From assembly GCA_963693315.1 (NCBI GenBank), contig OY856187.1, positions 391,679,269 through 391,743,268 on the forward strand: DNA of 64,000 nt, given 5' to 3'. Below the pieces are notes generated by a model. That model was given only the letters and a program-made list of their open reading frames with translations. It did not search any database and had not been told where the DNA came from. A program made the position numbers and the translations under genes. The DNA is from Diogma glabrata (lineage: Eukaryota; Arthropoda; Insecta; Diptera; Cylindrotomidae). Every line of letters starts with the position of its first letter. The first letter of the stretch is position 1. This document shows, one piece after another, positions 48,710 through 60,824 of this stretch.

Positions 48710-50262
48710 ATGATACAATCAGCGAACTACTCAAAAACCTTCCATAATTCTAAAAATATTGTATAAATAATAAAATCAAACTTTTTTCAATATTCTAAAA
48801 ATATTCGAAAAATTATTAAAAAATCAAATATTGAAACTTTTTTCAAAATTCCAAAAATTATAGTAAAATTTAAAATTTTTCAAAATTTTAAATATTGTAA
48901 TAAACTTCGTCCAGAATGGGTTAATTTAATTTACTCATTCATGAATTAAAAGTTAACTCCTTTTTCAATCTTTTACTTGTATTGCAAATTGTATTGCATA
49001 AATTAATGTAAATTAAATTTGTTATACAAATGTTTACATTAATGAACTAAAAGGAGGTGTGGTCTATTGTTTCTAGAAAATACACTGGCATCAAAAACTG
49101 AGTTACCAGACGTTTTTATCAGATAGTCAGTTTTAATTTTGCAATTAAAAGTGTTTATAAATATTCGCAAGTATAAGAAATAATCGGTGGTACTTGAGCC
49201 TGGGTACTAATGGTAAAAGAATTTGAACTTAGTGGAATAGTAAATACAGATTTTACGATTCCGAATATTATTGATTCAAATTGTGGAAAAGCGGTGAAGT
49301 TTATCGTGCATAAATTGGAGACCCTGGAATTTATTGTAATTAAAATCGGAAGTTGCTGTAACTGGTTGATAAATAAAGTTTGAGATTTTGTTAACTAAAG
49401 ATCTGTCTTTTTACTGTCGTATTTACTCAGTAATCGAAAAGAACCAACGAAGAGTCGTTACAATATATTCCAAAAATTCTTACAAAATCAAAAATTAAAA
49501 CTATTTCCAAAATTCTAAAACTGTTGCAAAAATTATTACAAAATCAAATATACGAACTTTTTTCAAAATTCCAAAAATATTTCAAAAACCATAACAAATT
49601 CAAAAATTTCCATGTCCAATTTCATTTTCAATTACATTTACGTCATAAAAACAGCTACATTTTTTTTCCAAAAAATTGGCTAAAAAATAAATGAAATCAT
49701 TTTTGACACACTTGACATTATTATTTTCACCAACTTATAATGCCATAATTCTCTATAATAATAATAAAATTTAATTTCAAACAAATAATTAATTTTATTT
49801 TTCCAAAAAATTGGGTAACAATATTTTTTTGACAAACTTGTAATGCAATAACCTAGTTTTTGATCTCACATACCAATCCCGACCATCCAGATTTGTCCAC
49901 ATTCTTTGTTCCTACTCGTAATCACTTAAAATGAACGTTTTTTCAGCAAACAATATACATATTTCCTTGTTTTGACACACTTGATGATTTTTTTGACACA
50001 CTTTCGGTACAGTTATTGGACACATCGTCCTTTCGGCTCTTAACATTGAGTATATCTATTTTTAAGAATCAAAATTTTTCAAATCTCTTCAGCCGTTTTC
50101 TAGATTTCGTCGGTTGTGACGGCCGGACGGCTGACAGACAAACATACATTTTTTTGGCTTTTTTAGAATCAGTAAGTCCTAAAACGTCGAGAAATGCCAA
50201 AAAAAAGTGGTGGTAAGAATTTCACTTTTAGCTCATGAATGTAGTACTTAGGTCTTTCAGGT
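48710..50262 (-). mobile_element. Family X copy F, carrying a probable solo LTR
   Basis: Reverse-oriented copy from CAGCGAACTACTCAAAAAC to the terminal hairpin region at TACTTAGGTCTTTCAG. The outer AGCCCCTCC end and the last CCGAAGT are missing. A 567-base unrelated segment with LTR-like ends is inserted at 48896-49462. Confidence 0.8.
48896..49462. repeat. Probable solo LTR
   Basis: Starts TGTAATAAACTTCG and ends CGAAGAGTCGTTACA, giving TG...CA ends with a short inverted repeat. ATAT flanks both sides as a 4-base duplication, and AATAAAG near 49373 may be a polyadenylation signal. No internal genes remain, as expected after LTR-LTR recombination. A MITE is the alternative. Confidence 0.65.
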
Positions 50263-51599
50263 CAATTTTATTCTAAAACAAGGTTTTGGTGTCACTCTCC
50301 AGTTTTTATATCATTCGGTTAACCCCTGGTCTATTTTGCAAGCTTTTGTCAATTATTTTCTAAGACAACTTTAACGCTCGAAAATTAAACTCGGACTATC
50401 TAACAAGCAAAACTAATAACATATTTAATCTTTTCGCCATCACTTCCGCTACTTTGGATTCTATTTTTCTAGTTCTAAATTTTCCTACCCTGGGTTTTGA
50501 TATAGGGGTTTACACATATTTCAATTTAATAAAATTACAGTGAGTTTTCAAAATTATCAATTACAAATTTAAAACAGTATTATTATTTCCTTATTGATTC
50601 TTAATTATTTTCTTATAGTTATCTAAATTTCCGAAAACTATTGGCCTCACCCCAAATCAAAACGGAATAATTAATATTATAAAGCAAACTTATATTATTG
50701 TTATGTTTTCAAAACCACAAGATAATATGAATTTGTGATATTAAATGATAAAATAAAATTTAAAAAAAAATTTTATCTTATAATCAAGATATCATAAGTA
50801 ACCCGACTATTATATTAGTGTTGGTAGAAAAGTTATTGAGTTTTCACATAATGTTGATGGCATTTATTATAGCATTATTTAATATATTAATCTTGTTATG
50901 TACTAAATACTATGTATGTACTAAGGTTGATTTCATTTAGTCTTATTATTACAGCTTGCTTTACATTCATCAACTTGCTCTGATATATGTTTGGTATACA
51001 AAATAGAAGTAAAATTTAATGTTGTATTTGAGATGAAAAACTCCCCAAGGAATTGTACTTTTGAAAAGCTTTTTGTATAATAAAAAATGATTTTCGAAAA
51101 ACTAGTTCATGTTTTTGTAATAAGTCATAAATACTGTTTGTTGTTGGAATTTTAATGCCTTTGTTTTATTGTGGATAAAACGAATTGGTTTTTTAATGAA
51201 ACCCAGTTATGACAAAAAATGCTATGTGAATGTCAATTGTAAATTTTTAATGTCATAAATTTGAATGACCATTTATCAAGACCCTCTAAATAGCCTTCTG
51301 TTTGAAGTTGATACAATTGTAGAATTGTTTTTCTTAACAAAATTATTCCTGAAAACTTAAAGCCAATCGAGAAAGAAAAATAAAATCCCCTACTAAATGA
51401 AAACTAAACCAAAAATTTCCTGCAAAATATACTGAAGTTTTACCAATGTGTTTATTATGAATAATGTCAAGTTATGAGTTATTAGGGTTACCAACTGTGT
51501 ATTTTTCACCCGGAGACTCAGGGTTTGCCACCGAATCTCCGGGCTCAGGGTTTGGAAGGCAAATCTCCGGGCGAAATAATAATTACATAAAAAATAAAA
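50263..51599. other. AT-rich non-coding stretch
   Basis: No supported gene. Near 51500-51580 a small repeat of CTCCGGG and CTCAGGGTTTG occurs twice, a short GC-richer island. Confidence 0.5.
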
Positions 51600-51856
51600 A
51601 AGTCAGAGCGGCACGTATATCCGCTAGAAATGGGTAGATTTCGAGATCAGACAGTTTTGTGTGCCAGTAGAATCTGATGTATCAGATTAGTTTAAACAAA
51701 ACAAACTAATTTCAAACAGATATCGAACAAATTTTAAAAAGAAAATTGGCTACCTACAAGCAAAAATATATCTATCCAATTTTGCAACAAACAAATATCA
51801 AATTTACCACAGAACATGTGTGTGACAATTTATGACACAAACCTACTCTATATCAT
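51600..51856 (+). mobile_element. Family V copy 1, left part (split by the Harbinger-type unit)
   Basis: Begins AGCGGCACGTATATCCGCT, a small terminal hairpin, and matches 54912-55170 closely to ACTCTATATCAT, where the next element is inserted. It resumes at 60825. Confidence 0.85.
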
Positions 51857-52120
51857 GGGTGAAGTGAATAAAAATAAGTAAATGCTTTAACTTGTTGTTT
51901 TTTAAGTATTTACTTATAATCAAGTGAATAAAATTTTAGCATTTACTTGATAAAAAGTAAATACTTAAAGAATAAGCAAATGCTTGAAAATTAAGTAAAA
52001 ACTTATAAATTTTCTAGTAAATACTTAAAAATATGTGAATAAAAAAAGCAAATACTTTTACTTTTTAAGTAAATGCTTATTTTTTTTAAGGTAGCATATA
52101 ACGAAACTTGAACTTTATTA

Positions 52121-52639
52121 TTGTTTACTTTTCGCAACAAAATGACTGCTTTTATTAATCTTCGAAAAAGAAAAATTTATTTAGAGCACCGAGAAATAGA
52201 TTCAGCCCGAAGTAAACAGCTTTTGCGATTTACCGAAACTGTACAGTTTATGGCCGATTATTTTTCGGGTGAAAATAACGAAAAAAGAGGTGGAAAAATA
52301 AGTTTTTTTGAAAAAATGGTAATTTTTTTGCGCTATTTAAGTGATCCTGGATACCGAAATGGTGTTGCTGAGGATACCGGAGTACATCGAACTACAGTTT
52401 GTAAGACAATTTCATTTGTAGCTGACCGGATTTATGAAAAATCACATGAATGGATTAAGTTTCCTGATACAATAGCAGAAATAGACGAAGCTGCAACAAA
52501 ATGGCAACAGCGTTTTGAAATTCCTACCATTATTGGTGCATTGAATTGTACCCATGTGGAAATAATGAAATCTCAACAATTTGGTGATAGCTATGTAAAC
52601 AGAAAAGGGTACCCTAGCTTAAATATACAAGCAACTTAA
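52121..52639 (+). pseudogene. Harbinger (HARBI1-like) transposase, truncated
   Basis: 172 residues. The N-terminal helical part (EKMVIFLRYLSDPGYRNGVAEDTGVHRTTVCKTI, ~67-100) is the HARBI1 DNA-binding-like region with the GVHRTTV helix. It is followed by IIGALNCTHVEI and YVNRKGYPSLNIQAT, the start of the DDE nuclease domain. Related proteins carry Asp where this one has Asn in LNCTH, so the first catalytic residue is lost. The frame ends at TAA 52637 right after NIQAT, so the rest of the nuclease with its other acidic residues (usual length ~350) is missing. It is a non-functional relic inside its own inverted ends. Confidence 0.88.
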
Positions 52640-52747
52640 AAATCGTGTTTGTTTCAGAATTTAACAGAAATTTTTTACTTTAATTTTTGATGTTGTCATC
52701 TTACTGCATAAGCTCCATAAAATCTTTCTCCCATGGCAACAGTTTTA

Positions 52748-53023
52748 TTAGCTTATTTTTGTTTGATTTTTATCGGTTTTCTTTTTTATCTCCGTTTTCA
52801 TGTTGCTTAATTTATTTTTAAGTTTAATGATATCTTGTGTTCTCACTGTTTTCTTTTTAAGATCAATTTTAAAGCTTTACCAAGCATTTCCTTTGGATTT
52901 AGTTAAATTGGTGGTCATGCCACGATTTAATAAAATAGAGAAGTTCTTTAAAACAGAATCGAAACTTGAGCGTTCATCGTTGCCTAAGCCCGATTCTTCC
53001 TCGTCACCTGACATATTGGACAT
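52748..53023 (-). pseudogene. Harbinger Myb/SANT-like accessory protein relic
   Basis: The reverse frame from ATG 53023 reads an acidic start (SGDEEESGLGNDE), then NRGMTTNLTKSKGNAW, stop TAA at 52877-52879, then the same frame continues with TQDIIKLKNKLSNMKTEIKKKTDK to 52748. The spacing of Trp, LKNK and NMK resembles the trihelix/Myb-SANT proteins that help Harbinger transposases bind DNA. It converges on the transposase gene, as is common in this superfamily. One nonsense codon and shortness make it a relic. The assignment rests on pattern memory. Confidence 0.55.
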
Positions 53024-54911
53024 ATTTTATTTTATTATTATTTGTCGATCGATTAAATTGAATTTATTATATGCTTATGCCACTATTTTGTATTTAAATT
53101 AAATGATATGTTTATTCAAAAAATATGTATTTTATTTAAAATTATTGGTTCGTTTATTTTACTACAGTAAATCACCTAGATAACAATAAAAAATATTGCG
53201 ACGCTGATGCATAGGCTGACTTCACCACAGCTCTGGAAACATAGTGTTCTGGATATATAATGAGCTAATATCCATAAAATACTTTGATTAAAAGCTAACC
53301 AATATTATGGACTTCGTAGTTCTAATAATAAAAATATTAAAGCAGGCAGTAGTATCCCAACAAACATAAATTCTGTTGTACGAGAAAAAGTAAAAAAAAA
53401 TTTTATCGGAAGTGACAAAGCGGAAGATAGGATGCAGAACTGTTGTAAACCGTACTAAATGTGTATGTACCCAATTTCATTCAATTCGATTATCAGGTAC
53501 AGAAGTTATTGACCTTCCAAAATAACAGGTGCTTGGAGGACCCCCTACCACTTTGTTCACTATCGCTAAAAAAACTAATCAGTTCCTTGCCATACATATT
53601 TGCATCTTTTTGCAAAGTGTAATCAAAATTACTTAACTAACGAATGTTGTATGCTTCCAACAAACATTGAAACAATAAACAGGTGTTCGGGAGGACCCCA
53701 CCACTTATCCCAATATTGTCCAAAAATTAGTCAATTCTTTGTCAATAAAGTCTTTATCTTTTTTCAAAGTGCCATTAAAATTGATTAATGAATGAAATCT
53801 GTATGCTCCCAACAAACTTTAAAAACCAAGTGTGAAAAGTCAGCAGATCCCCCGCCACTTTGATCAATGTGTCCCAAAAGATGATAATTTTCTTCTTACA
53901 CTAATTGAAACCTTTCCATAAGTTTTATCATAATCACTTCATTATTGTAGGCTGTAGTGTGCATAAAGATACTGAAAAACTGCCAACAATTAAAAAAAAT
54001 TTTTTTTTACCGGAAGTGAAAAACCGGAAGTTGGGATGCAGAATTTTTGTAAATCATACTAAATGCTTATGTACAAAGTTTCATCCAATTCGATTATCAG
54101 GTACAGATGTTATTGAGCTTTAAAAAAAAACAGGTGTATGGGACACCCCCACCACTTTGTTCACTATCGCTCAAAAACTAATCAGTTCTTTGCCATACAT
54201 GTTTGCATTTTTTTCCAAAGTGTCATCAAAATTGGTTCACGAACGAATGCTGTGTGCTCCCAACAAACATTGAAAAAATGCTGACACAGTAAACAGGTGT
54301 GTTCGGGAGACCCCGTACCACTTATCCCAATATTGTCCAAAAACTAATCAGTTCCTTGTCATTTAAGTTTCCATCTTTTTCCAAAGTGTCATTAGAATTG
54401 ATTACTGAATGAAGTCTGTATGCTCCCAACAAACTTTAAAAACAAAGTGTGAAAAGTCAGCAGTTGTATGGCAGAGCCCCCCCACCACTTTGATCAATGT
54501 GTCCTAAAAGATGATAATTATCTTCTTACACTAATTGGAACCCTATTCCATAAGTTTCATCATAATCACTTCATTATTGTAGGCTGTAGTGTGCATAAAG
54601 ACATTGAAAAAACTTAAAAAAAAGTACAAAAAAATTTTTTTACCGGAAGTGAAAAACCGGAAGTTGGGATGCAGAACTATTTTAAATCGTACTACATACT
54701 CATGTACCAAGTTGCATCCAATTCGCTTATCAGGTACAGAAGTTATTGAGCTTTCAAAAAAACAGGTGCTCCAGGGACCCCCCCACCACTTTGTTCACTA
54801 TCGCTCAAAAACTAATCAGTTCTTTGCCATACATGTTTGCATATTTTTCCAAAGTGTCATCAAAATTGGTTCACGAACGAATGCTGTGTGCTCCCAACAA
54901 ACATTGAAAAA

Positions 54912-56450
54912 GTCCAAGCGGCACGTATATCCGCTAGAAATAGGTAGATTTCGAGATCAGACAGTTTTGTTTACCAGTAGAATCTGATGTATCAGATTAG
55001 TTTAAACAAAACAAACTAATTTAAAACAGATATCGAACAAATTTTAAAAAGAAAATTAGCTACCTACAAGCAAAATTATATCTATCCAATTTTGCAACAA
55101 ACAAATATCAAATCTACCACAGAACATGTGTGTGACAATTTATGACACAAACCTACTCTATATCATATGTCGTGCAATTACTGCAAAATATCAAAATAGT
55201 TTATTTCTAAGAAAAAAAAATTAGTTTCTTCTATTCAAATCTTTTATTTTTTTGACTGTTATAAGGTTGACATTGACTGTTATAAGGTTTTTGGAAATTG
55301 TAGTTGGGGATTGTTGCAAACTTTTTTGTTGAAGCCAACACGTCAAAAACCTCTAACCGCAGAGGTTTATATTTATAAGAAACGGATTAAAATGTTTCCA
55401 CAAATTCTAAATTTATGAAGATTTTAAAAATATTAGTATCCAAACGGCCGTTATAACGGATTAAAAAAACCACTTTTTTTTCTAGTATAAAGCCTATAGT
55501 ACCTTAACCATGTGTCAGATTTTTCTGATTTACGAACTTGTCCAAGATATTAATAAAACACACATTTTTAAGAAAGGTTTTTTGATCTGACTCCACAAAT
55601 GCAACCGTGAGAGCGCCGGTTGATTTAAACGCATTTGGTGTTTTACAAGCTTTTTTGTTGGAGCCGCTCACTCAGAAACCTCCAACTGCAGAGGTCTTTT
55701 TATTGAAAGAAACTGATTAAAAAGGTTTCAAAGATTCTAAATTTATGAAGTTTTTAAAAATATTAGAATCCAAACGGCCGTTATAACGGATCTAAAAAAC
55801 ACAGTTTTTTTCTAGTATAAAGCTTCTAGTTTCTTAACCATGTGTTGGATGGGGCTGATTTACGAACTTGTCCAAGATATTAATAAAACGCACATTTTTA
55901 AAAAAAGTTTTTTGATCTGGTCTTATAAATGCGACCGTGAGAGTGCCGGTTGTTTCAAAAAAAAATTTTTTTGCAAACTTTTTTGTTGGAGCCACTCACT
56001 CAGGAACCTCTAACTGCAGAGGTCTATTTTTAAAACAAATTGATAAAAAAGATTCCAAAAATTTTAAATTTGTTAAATTTTTTGAAATATTAGTATCCAA
56101 ACGGCCGTTATAACGGTTTTAAACAATCAATTTTTTGCAGAAAAAAGCCTCTAGTTTCTTAACTACGTGTCGGATTTTGCTGATTCACAAAGTTGTTCAA
56201 TATATTAATATAACACACAAGTACAGAAAATTTTTTTGATCTAACTCAACAAATGCGACCGTGAGAGTGCCGGTCGTTTTCGTTATATCTCATATCGTTT
56301 ATATATATATATATATATATATAAATTTTTTTTTTTTTGTTTTTTCGTCTCCGCTTTTCATATATAGTCGTTTGGCACAAACATTTTTCCGAAATTCCGA
56401 GATGAAGCCCATTGCAATAGGTAGATTTTTATATGAAATCTATCTAAAAA
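54912..56450 (+). mobile_element. Family V copy 2, complete
   Basis: About 1.54 kb, from AAGCGGCACGTATATCCGCT to TAGATTTTTATATGAAATCTATC; both ends can fold into small hairpins. The interior has three ~328-base tandem units each with CCAAACGGCCGTTATAACGG (near 55440, 55771, 56097) and GCAGAGGT, plus a 24-base AT run at 56300-56323. No protein is encoded and no clear target duplication is seen. The host W sequence is continuous in sister units. Confidence 0.8.
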
Positions 56451-57502
56451 GTGTGACACATTAAACAGGTGTTCGGGAGGAGCCCCACCACTTATTCCAA
56501 TATTATTCAAATACTAATCAGTTCTTTGTTACTTAAGTCTCCATCTTTTTCCAAAGTGTCATTAAAATAAATTAATGAACGAAGTCTGTATGCTCCCAAC
56601 AAACTTAAAAAACAAAGTGTGAAAAATCAGCATTTGTATGACAGACTCCCCACCACTTTGATCAATGTGTCCCAAAACATGATAATAATCTTTTCACACT
56701 AATTGGAACCCTATTTCATAAGTTTCATCATAATCACTTCATTATTGTAGGCTGTAGTGTGCATAAAGACACTGAAAAAACTTCAAAAAAGTACAAAAAA
56801 TTTTTTTTTACCGGAAGTGAAAAACCGGAAGTTGGGATGCAGAGCTATTTTAAACCGTATTACATACTCATGTACCAAGTTTCATCCAATTCGCTTATCA
56901 CGTACAGAAGTTATAGAGCTTTCAAAAAAACAGGTGCTCCAGGGACCCCCCACCACTTTGTTCACTATCGTTCAAAAACTAATCAGTTCTTTGACATACA
57001 TGTTTGCGTCTTTTTCCAAAGTGTCATCAAAATTCGTTCACGAATGAATGTTTTATGCGCCCAACAAACATAAAAACTTTGTGGAAAAAACCACCTGTTG
57101 TATGGTGGACCCCCAACCGTTTATCCAATGTGCTCCAAAAGCTGATAAAATCTTTCTCATGTTATTTAAAAGCTTTTCGCAACGTTTCATGAAAATCGAT
57201 CGGTAATTGTAGGCTACAGTAGGGATAAACACCTGAAAAAAAAACTTTTAAACCGGAAGTGACAAACCGGAAGTTGGTTTGCAGAAATATTGGAAACAGT
57301 ACTAAAACCTTATATACTAAGTTTCAATAAGATCATAGCCCGGGATCAGAAGTTATTCAAGATTTAAACTTAGAGGTGTTCGGGAGACCCCCCGCCATTT
57401 TGTCCAAATTTGAAATGAATCCAGATCTTCCATTTTCAAGTGAACCTGTATCATTTTCCAAAGTTTCATCAAGATCCTATGCAGAAAACTCAACCAACCA
57501 AA

Positions 57503-57546
57503 ACCCACCCACCCACCCACCCACCCACGCACACACAGACATACAC
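57503..57546. repeat. (CCCA)n and CACACA microsatellite
   Basis: CCCACCCACCCACCCACCCA followed by CGCACACACAGACATACACC, near the right end of block W. Confidence 0.9.
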
Positions 57547-58012
57547 CAAAATTTTTTTTGGCTATTTAGGTAGAGGATGGCCCAAAACAAAAGATAAAAT
57601 AAAATTTGGGGTATGTAAGATTTTTTTTTTTTTACGATAGATTGCATTACTTCACACAATTTAAAATTGTGGTGAAGTAAACATATACAACTTTGATTTA
57701 TCTTCTATAATAAGAAAACAAAGTTCGTTTTAAATACTCAGACTGCTTTGATCGTATTTTTTCTATTAGGAAAATTTTCATATTCGAATTTTCACAAATT
57801 TCCAATACTACGAAATGGAATTTGCACCAATACTGTACGTACTACTGCTTTCTTTAATATTTTTATAATTAGAACTACGCGAAATCTACAACATTGGTTA
57901 GCTTTTAATTAAAGTGTTTGATGGATATTAGCTCATTATATATCCAGAACACTATGTTTCCAGAACTGTGGTGAAGTCAGCCTTATGCATCAGCGTCGCA
58001 ATATTTTTTTAA

Positions 58013-58544
58013 TATTTTAATCTGAGACGCTGAATAGATTCACACAACGACCAATTTTCGTATACGCTTGGTAGTTATAACTCTATTTACTTCCTTTATG
58101 TCTTTTAAGGAATTTTTGGAAAACTATTAGGCATCGCATTGAGTGATCAGTTTTTGTTAATTTGTAGATTTTTGAGAACAACCTTCTGAATTGAATGTAA
58201 ACATAATATAATTCAGTATATATGCCACGTTGAAAATAGAATGAATTTAAACAGAATTGTATCGTATGTCTTTATACACTTAATTTTAATCTTTATCAGA
58301 ATGTTTAAATAGAATATGAATTTAACTATATGTGTTATTATGGTTTTCCATATTATTCACTGTTTGTGTGCTTTTGTCACTTTTGAATTAAAATGCAATA
58401 TTTAAAAATATACTTTGTAATGTTTATTTTTAATTTTATTTGATTTAATTTTTTATTTTATAGAATATCGATTTCGACTTACGTCATCCTCAGTTCTTAA
58501 ATTATTATTACAATTTTTGCTTAAACTATTACTTATATACTATT
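58013..58544. other. Non-coding stretch next to the Penelope-like fragment
   Basis: AT-rich. The part from about 58440 to 58544 may be the 3' untranslated region of the Penelope-like element, but its border is not clear. Confidence 0.5.
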
Positions 58545-59760
58545 TCAACTGCTGTTTTTTATTATTATGTCATATATTTTGTTAGTTTTAGTGTTGATTT
58601 TATCATTTAAAATGTTGTTATTGTTTCTATGTTTATGTATTTCTATTTCTTCCAATCTATCTAGATGTTGTCCTTTTCTTTTTTTATGTAATATGGTTAA
58701 ATTTGTGTTGATATTGGTGTATTTGTGTTTTTCTATTTTCAAATGTTGGGCATATCTGGATTTTGGATCGCTTTTGTTAATTTCATTGGTGTGCTCGATT
58801 AGTCTTTTTTTGAAGGACCTCCCAGTCTGGCCTATATAAAATTTACTGCAGTCGTCACAGCTAAGCTTATAAACACCTGTTTCTAAGCTTTGGGTTTATT
58901 TAGTTTTTAGGTAGTTTTCTATTTTATTTTTATTTTTGTAAGCCGCAATATATCCATATTTTTTTACAGTTTTTTGCATTATTTTGAATGTTGTTTTATT
59001 GTATGTTACGCCTACGTATTTTTTACCTGTTAAGGTTTCTTCATTCTTCAACGTTGTTAGGGTTCCCAAATTTTTCTTGTTTTTATATTTTCTATTTAAT
59101 GTGTCAATCATTTCATTTTTATATCCGTTTTTACTGGCTATGTATTTTATGTTGTTTAGCTTGTCTTGATAACTTTCAGCATTCATTGGTATAGTGTTCA
59201 ATCTATTGATCATGTGGTTGTAGGCAGCTAGTTTATGTTGGTATGGATGATGTGATTTGATATTTATTGTTTGATCCGTTTGGGTTGATTTTCGGAATAT
59301 TTTGAATGTGTGTTTTGAATCTACATTTTTGATTGATAAATCCAAAAAGTTTATTGTGTTATTTTCTTCATTTTCTAACGTGAATTTAATGGAAGGTTCT
59401 ATGCTGTTTATGTATTGGTGTAATAGATTAAGCTGTCTATTCGTTCCTTTGAATAATAAAATTATATCATCAACGTAGCGATACCAATAAATGATTTTTT
59501 CTTTGTGTGGATTTCAGTTATTATGTATATATTTTGTTTCAAAATCGTTGAGATATATTTCGGCTAATGTTCCAGATAGTGGGCTTCCCATAGGTAATCC
59601 TTCTGTTTGTTGATAATACTCATTGTTATGTGTGAAATAGTTTTGTTTTGTTATTTCGGTTATTATATTTATTATTTCTTGTGTATCTGTTGGGTTTAAC
59701 CCATTTTTTTTAACATATTTTTTGTTATATTTATTGTATCTTTTATTGGTATGTTTTTTT
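58545..59760 (-). pseudogene. Penelope-like element: reverse transcriptase and GIY-YIG endonuclease, broken
   Basis: Read in reverse, the fragment opens with IPIKDTINITKN in one frame, shifts at an A8 run (~59711-59718), and continues in a single frame with YYQQTEGLPMGSPLSGTLAEIYL, then the catalytic YRYVDDIILLF, then INFLDLSI. After ~200 residues comes a GIY-YIG domain: GVYKLSCDDCSKFYIGQTGR, then RLIEHTNEI, near 58850-58770. This RT plus GIY-YIG order is diagnostic of Penelope-like elements, which prime at nicks made by the GIY-YIG nuclease. In-frame stops at 59514-59516 (TGA) and 58896-58898 (TAA) and a missing 5' half make it defective. It ends at TGA 58545. Confidence 0.88.
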
Positions 59761-60600
59761 AACTGTTTTAACGAATTTAACTGTTTAAACGTTAAAAAGT
59801 TTCACTTCATATTTGCGGGTGACTCTTCAAAAACCTAACAATATCATGTCCGAGTAGAATAGCACAAAAATGGCTCGACATAGAAATTTTTTTTTTTTTA
59901 AATTTTATGAAAGAACTTCTCCTATGTATTCCTATGCATATAAAAAATATTACTCTTTGCATATTACAATTTCCAATAAATTTAAATTCCCTTAATGTAG
60001 TCTAATATTAATACATATAGAACTACAAATTGGCCAAGCGTCAGCCAGTGTTGCCAGATCACGGGATTTTTTCCCGTTTGTTTGATATTTTATATAAAAC
60101 GAGAAAGCAGGTAAAAGCTTGGAAAGTGCGAGATTTTTAATAGTAAAAAGAGTTTTAAATTAAAACTTATTTTGAAATGGTTGCACCAACCTCTTACAGA
60201 TTAATAATAAACACTTTTATTAATTAAATTCACTCGCTGATGTTAATGTTTTAGCCTTTAACACTCGCAACACATGTATTTCAATGGATATCTGCTCGTT
60301 GACAAAACGTTGCTGTACAAATTGTACGAGTTGTATACGAATTGTATACTACTATTTTTTTTTCTATTTTGATCGGAAACTTTAATGTGAACTCGAATTA
60401 AGTACATATACTTACATTCCGGTTTTGTAAATCGGCAACACTCGTTTGCGCTGCTGCTTTAAACATTCAGATTCGTGATGTAAGGGTTATTATTTTGCCC
60501 TCGTAGTACTATATTGTACAAAATGCATAACCAAAAATATAGAAACGGTTATAAAATTTATCTATAGAAGCTCAAAAACCCTTTTATTGTGATCCGTTAT
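59761..60600. other. AT-rich non-coding stretch inside the Harbinger-type unit
   Basis: No gene. GTGTTGCCAGATCACGGGATTTTTTCCCGTTTG near 60052 contains a short inverted repeat and resembles the end of another degraded insertion. Confidence 0.5.
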
Positions 60601-60824
60601 TCTGATAAAACGTTTCAATTATCAAATAAAACTATTATAAGTATTACCTTAAGCATTAGTAAATGCTAATAAGTATTACCTTAAAAATTTTCCAGTTAAT
60701 ACTTTTAAGTAAAAGGTTTCTTTTTATTCACAGAAACGTGAGTATATACTTATACTTAAAAGTATTACCTTATACTTACAAGGTAATACTTTTAAGTAAA
60801 TACTTATTTTTATTCACTTCACCC

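Larger units (their letters stand above)
53189..58012. repeat. Block W: inverted arms around ~620-bp tandem units
   Basis: Arms at 53189-53353 and 57839-58012 are inverted copies (GCGACGCTGATGCATA, GTGTTCTGGATATATAATGAG). Between them a unit starting near AACCGGAAGTGAAAAACCGG recurs at ~53402, 54009, 54641, 56809 and 57253. Each full unit consists of three related ~150-200-base subunits with CACCACTTTG or CACCACTTATC, AAAACTAATCAGTTC, CAAAGTGTCAT and CTCCCAACAAAC. Family V copy 2 is inserted at 54912. Frames here encode no recognisable protein. Confidence 0.8.
51857..60824. mobile_element. ~9-kb Harbinger-type unit with nested insertions
   Basis: Perfect 24-base inverted ends start GGGTGAAGTGAATAAAAATA, and CAT is duplicated on both sides (51854-51856, 60825-60827). 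The family V host sequence is continuous across the site in copy 2 at ~55165. Many AAGTAAATACTTA-type words crowd both ends (51880-52080, 60640-60810), resembling transposase-binding subterminal repeats. Inside are a HARBI1-like transposase relic and a convergent Myb/SANT-like relic, the two-gene layout of PIF/Harbinger. Harbinger elements are usually 3-5 kb. The excess comes from block W and a Penelope-like fragment. Confidence 0.88.
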
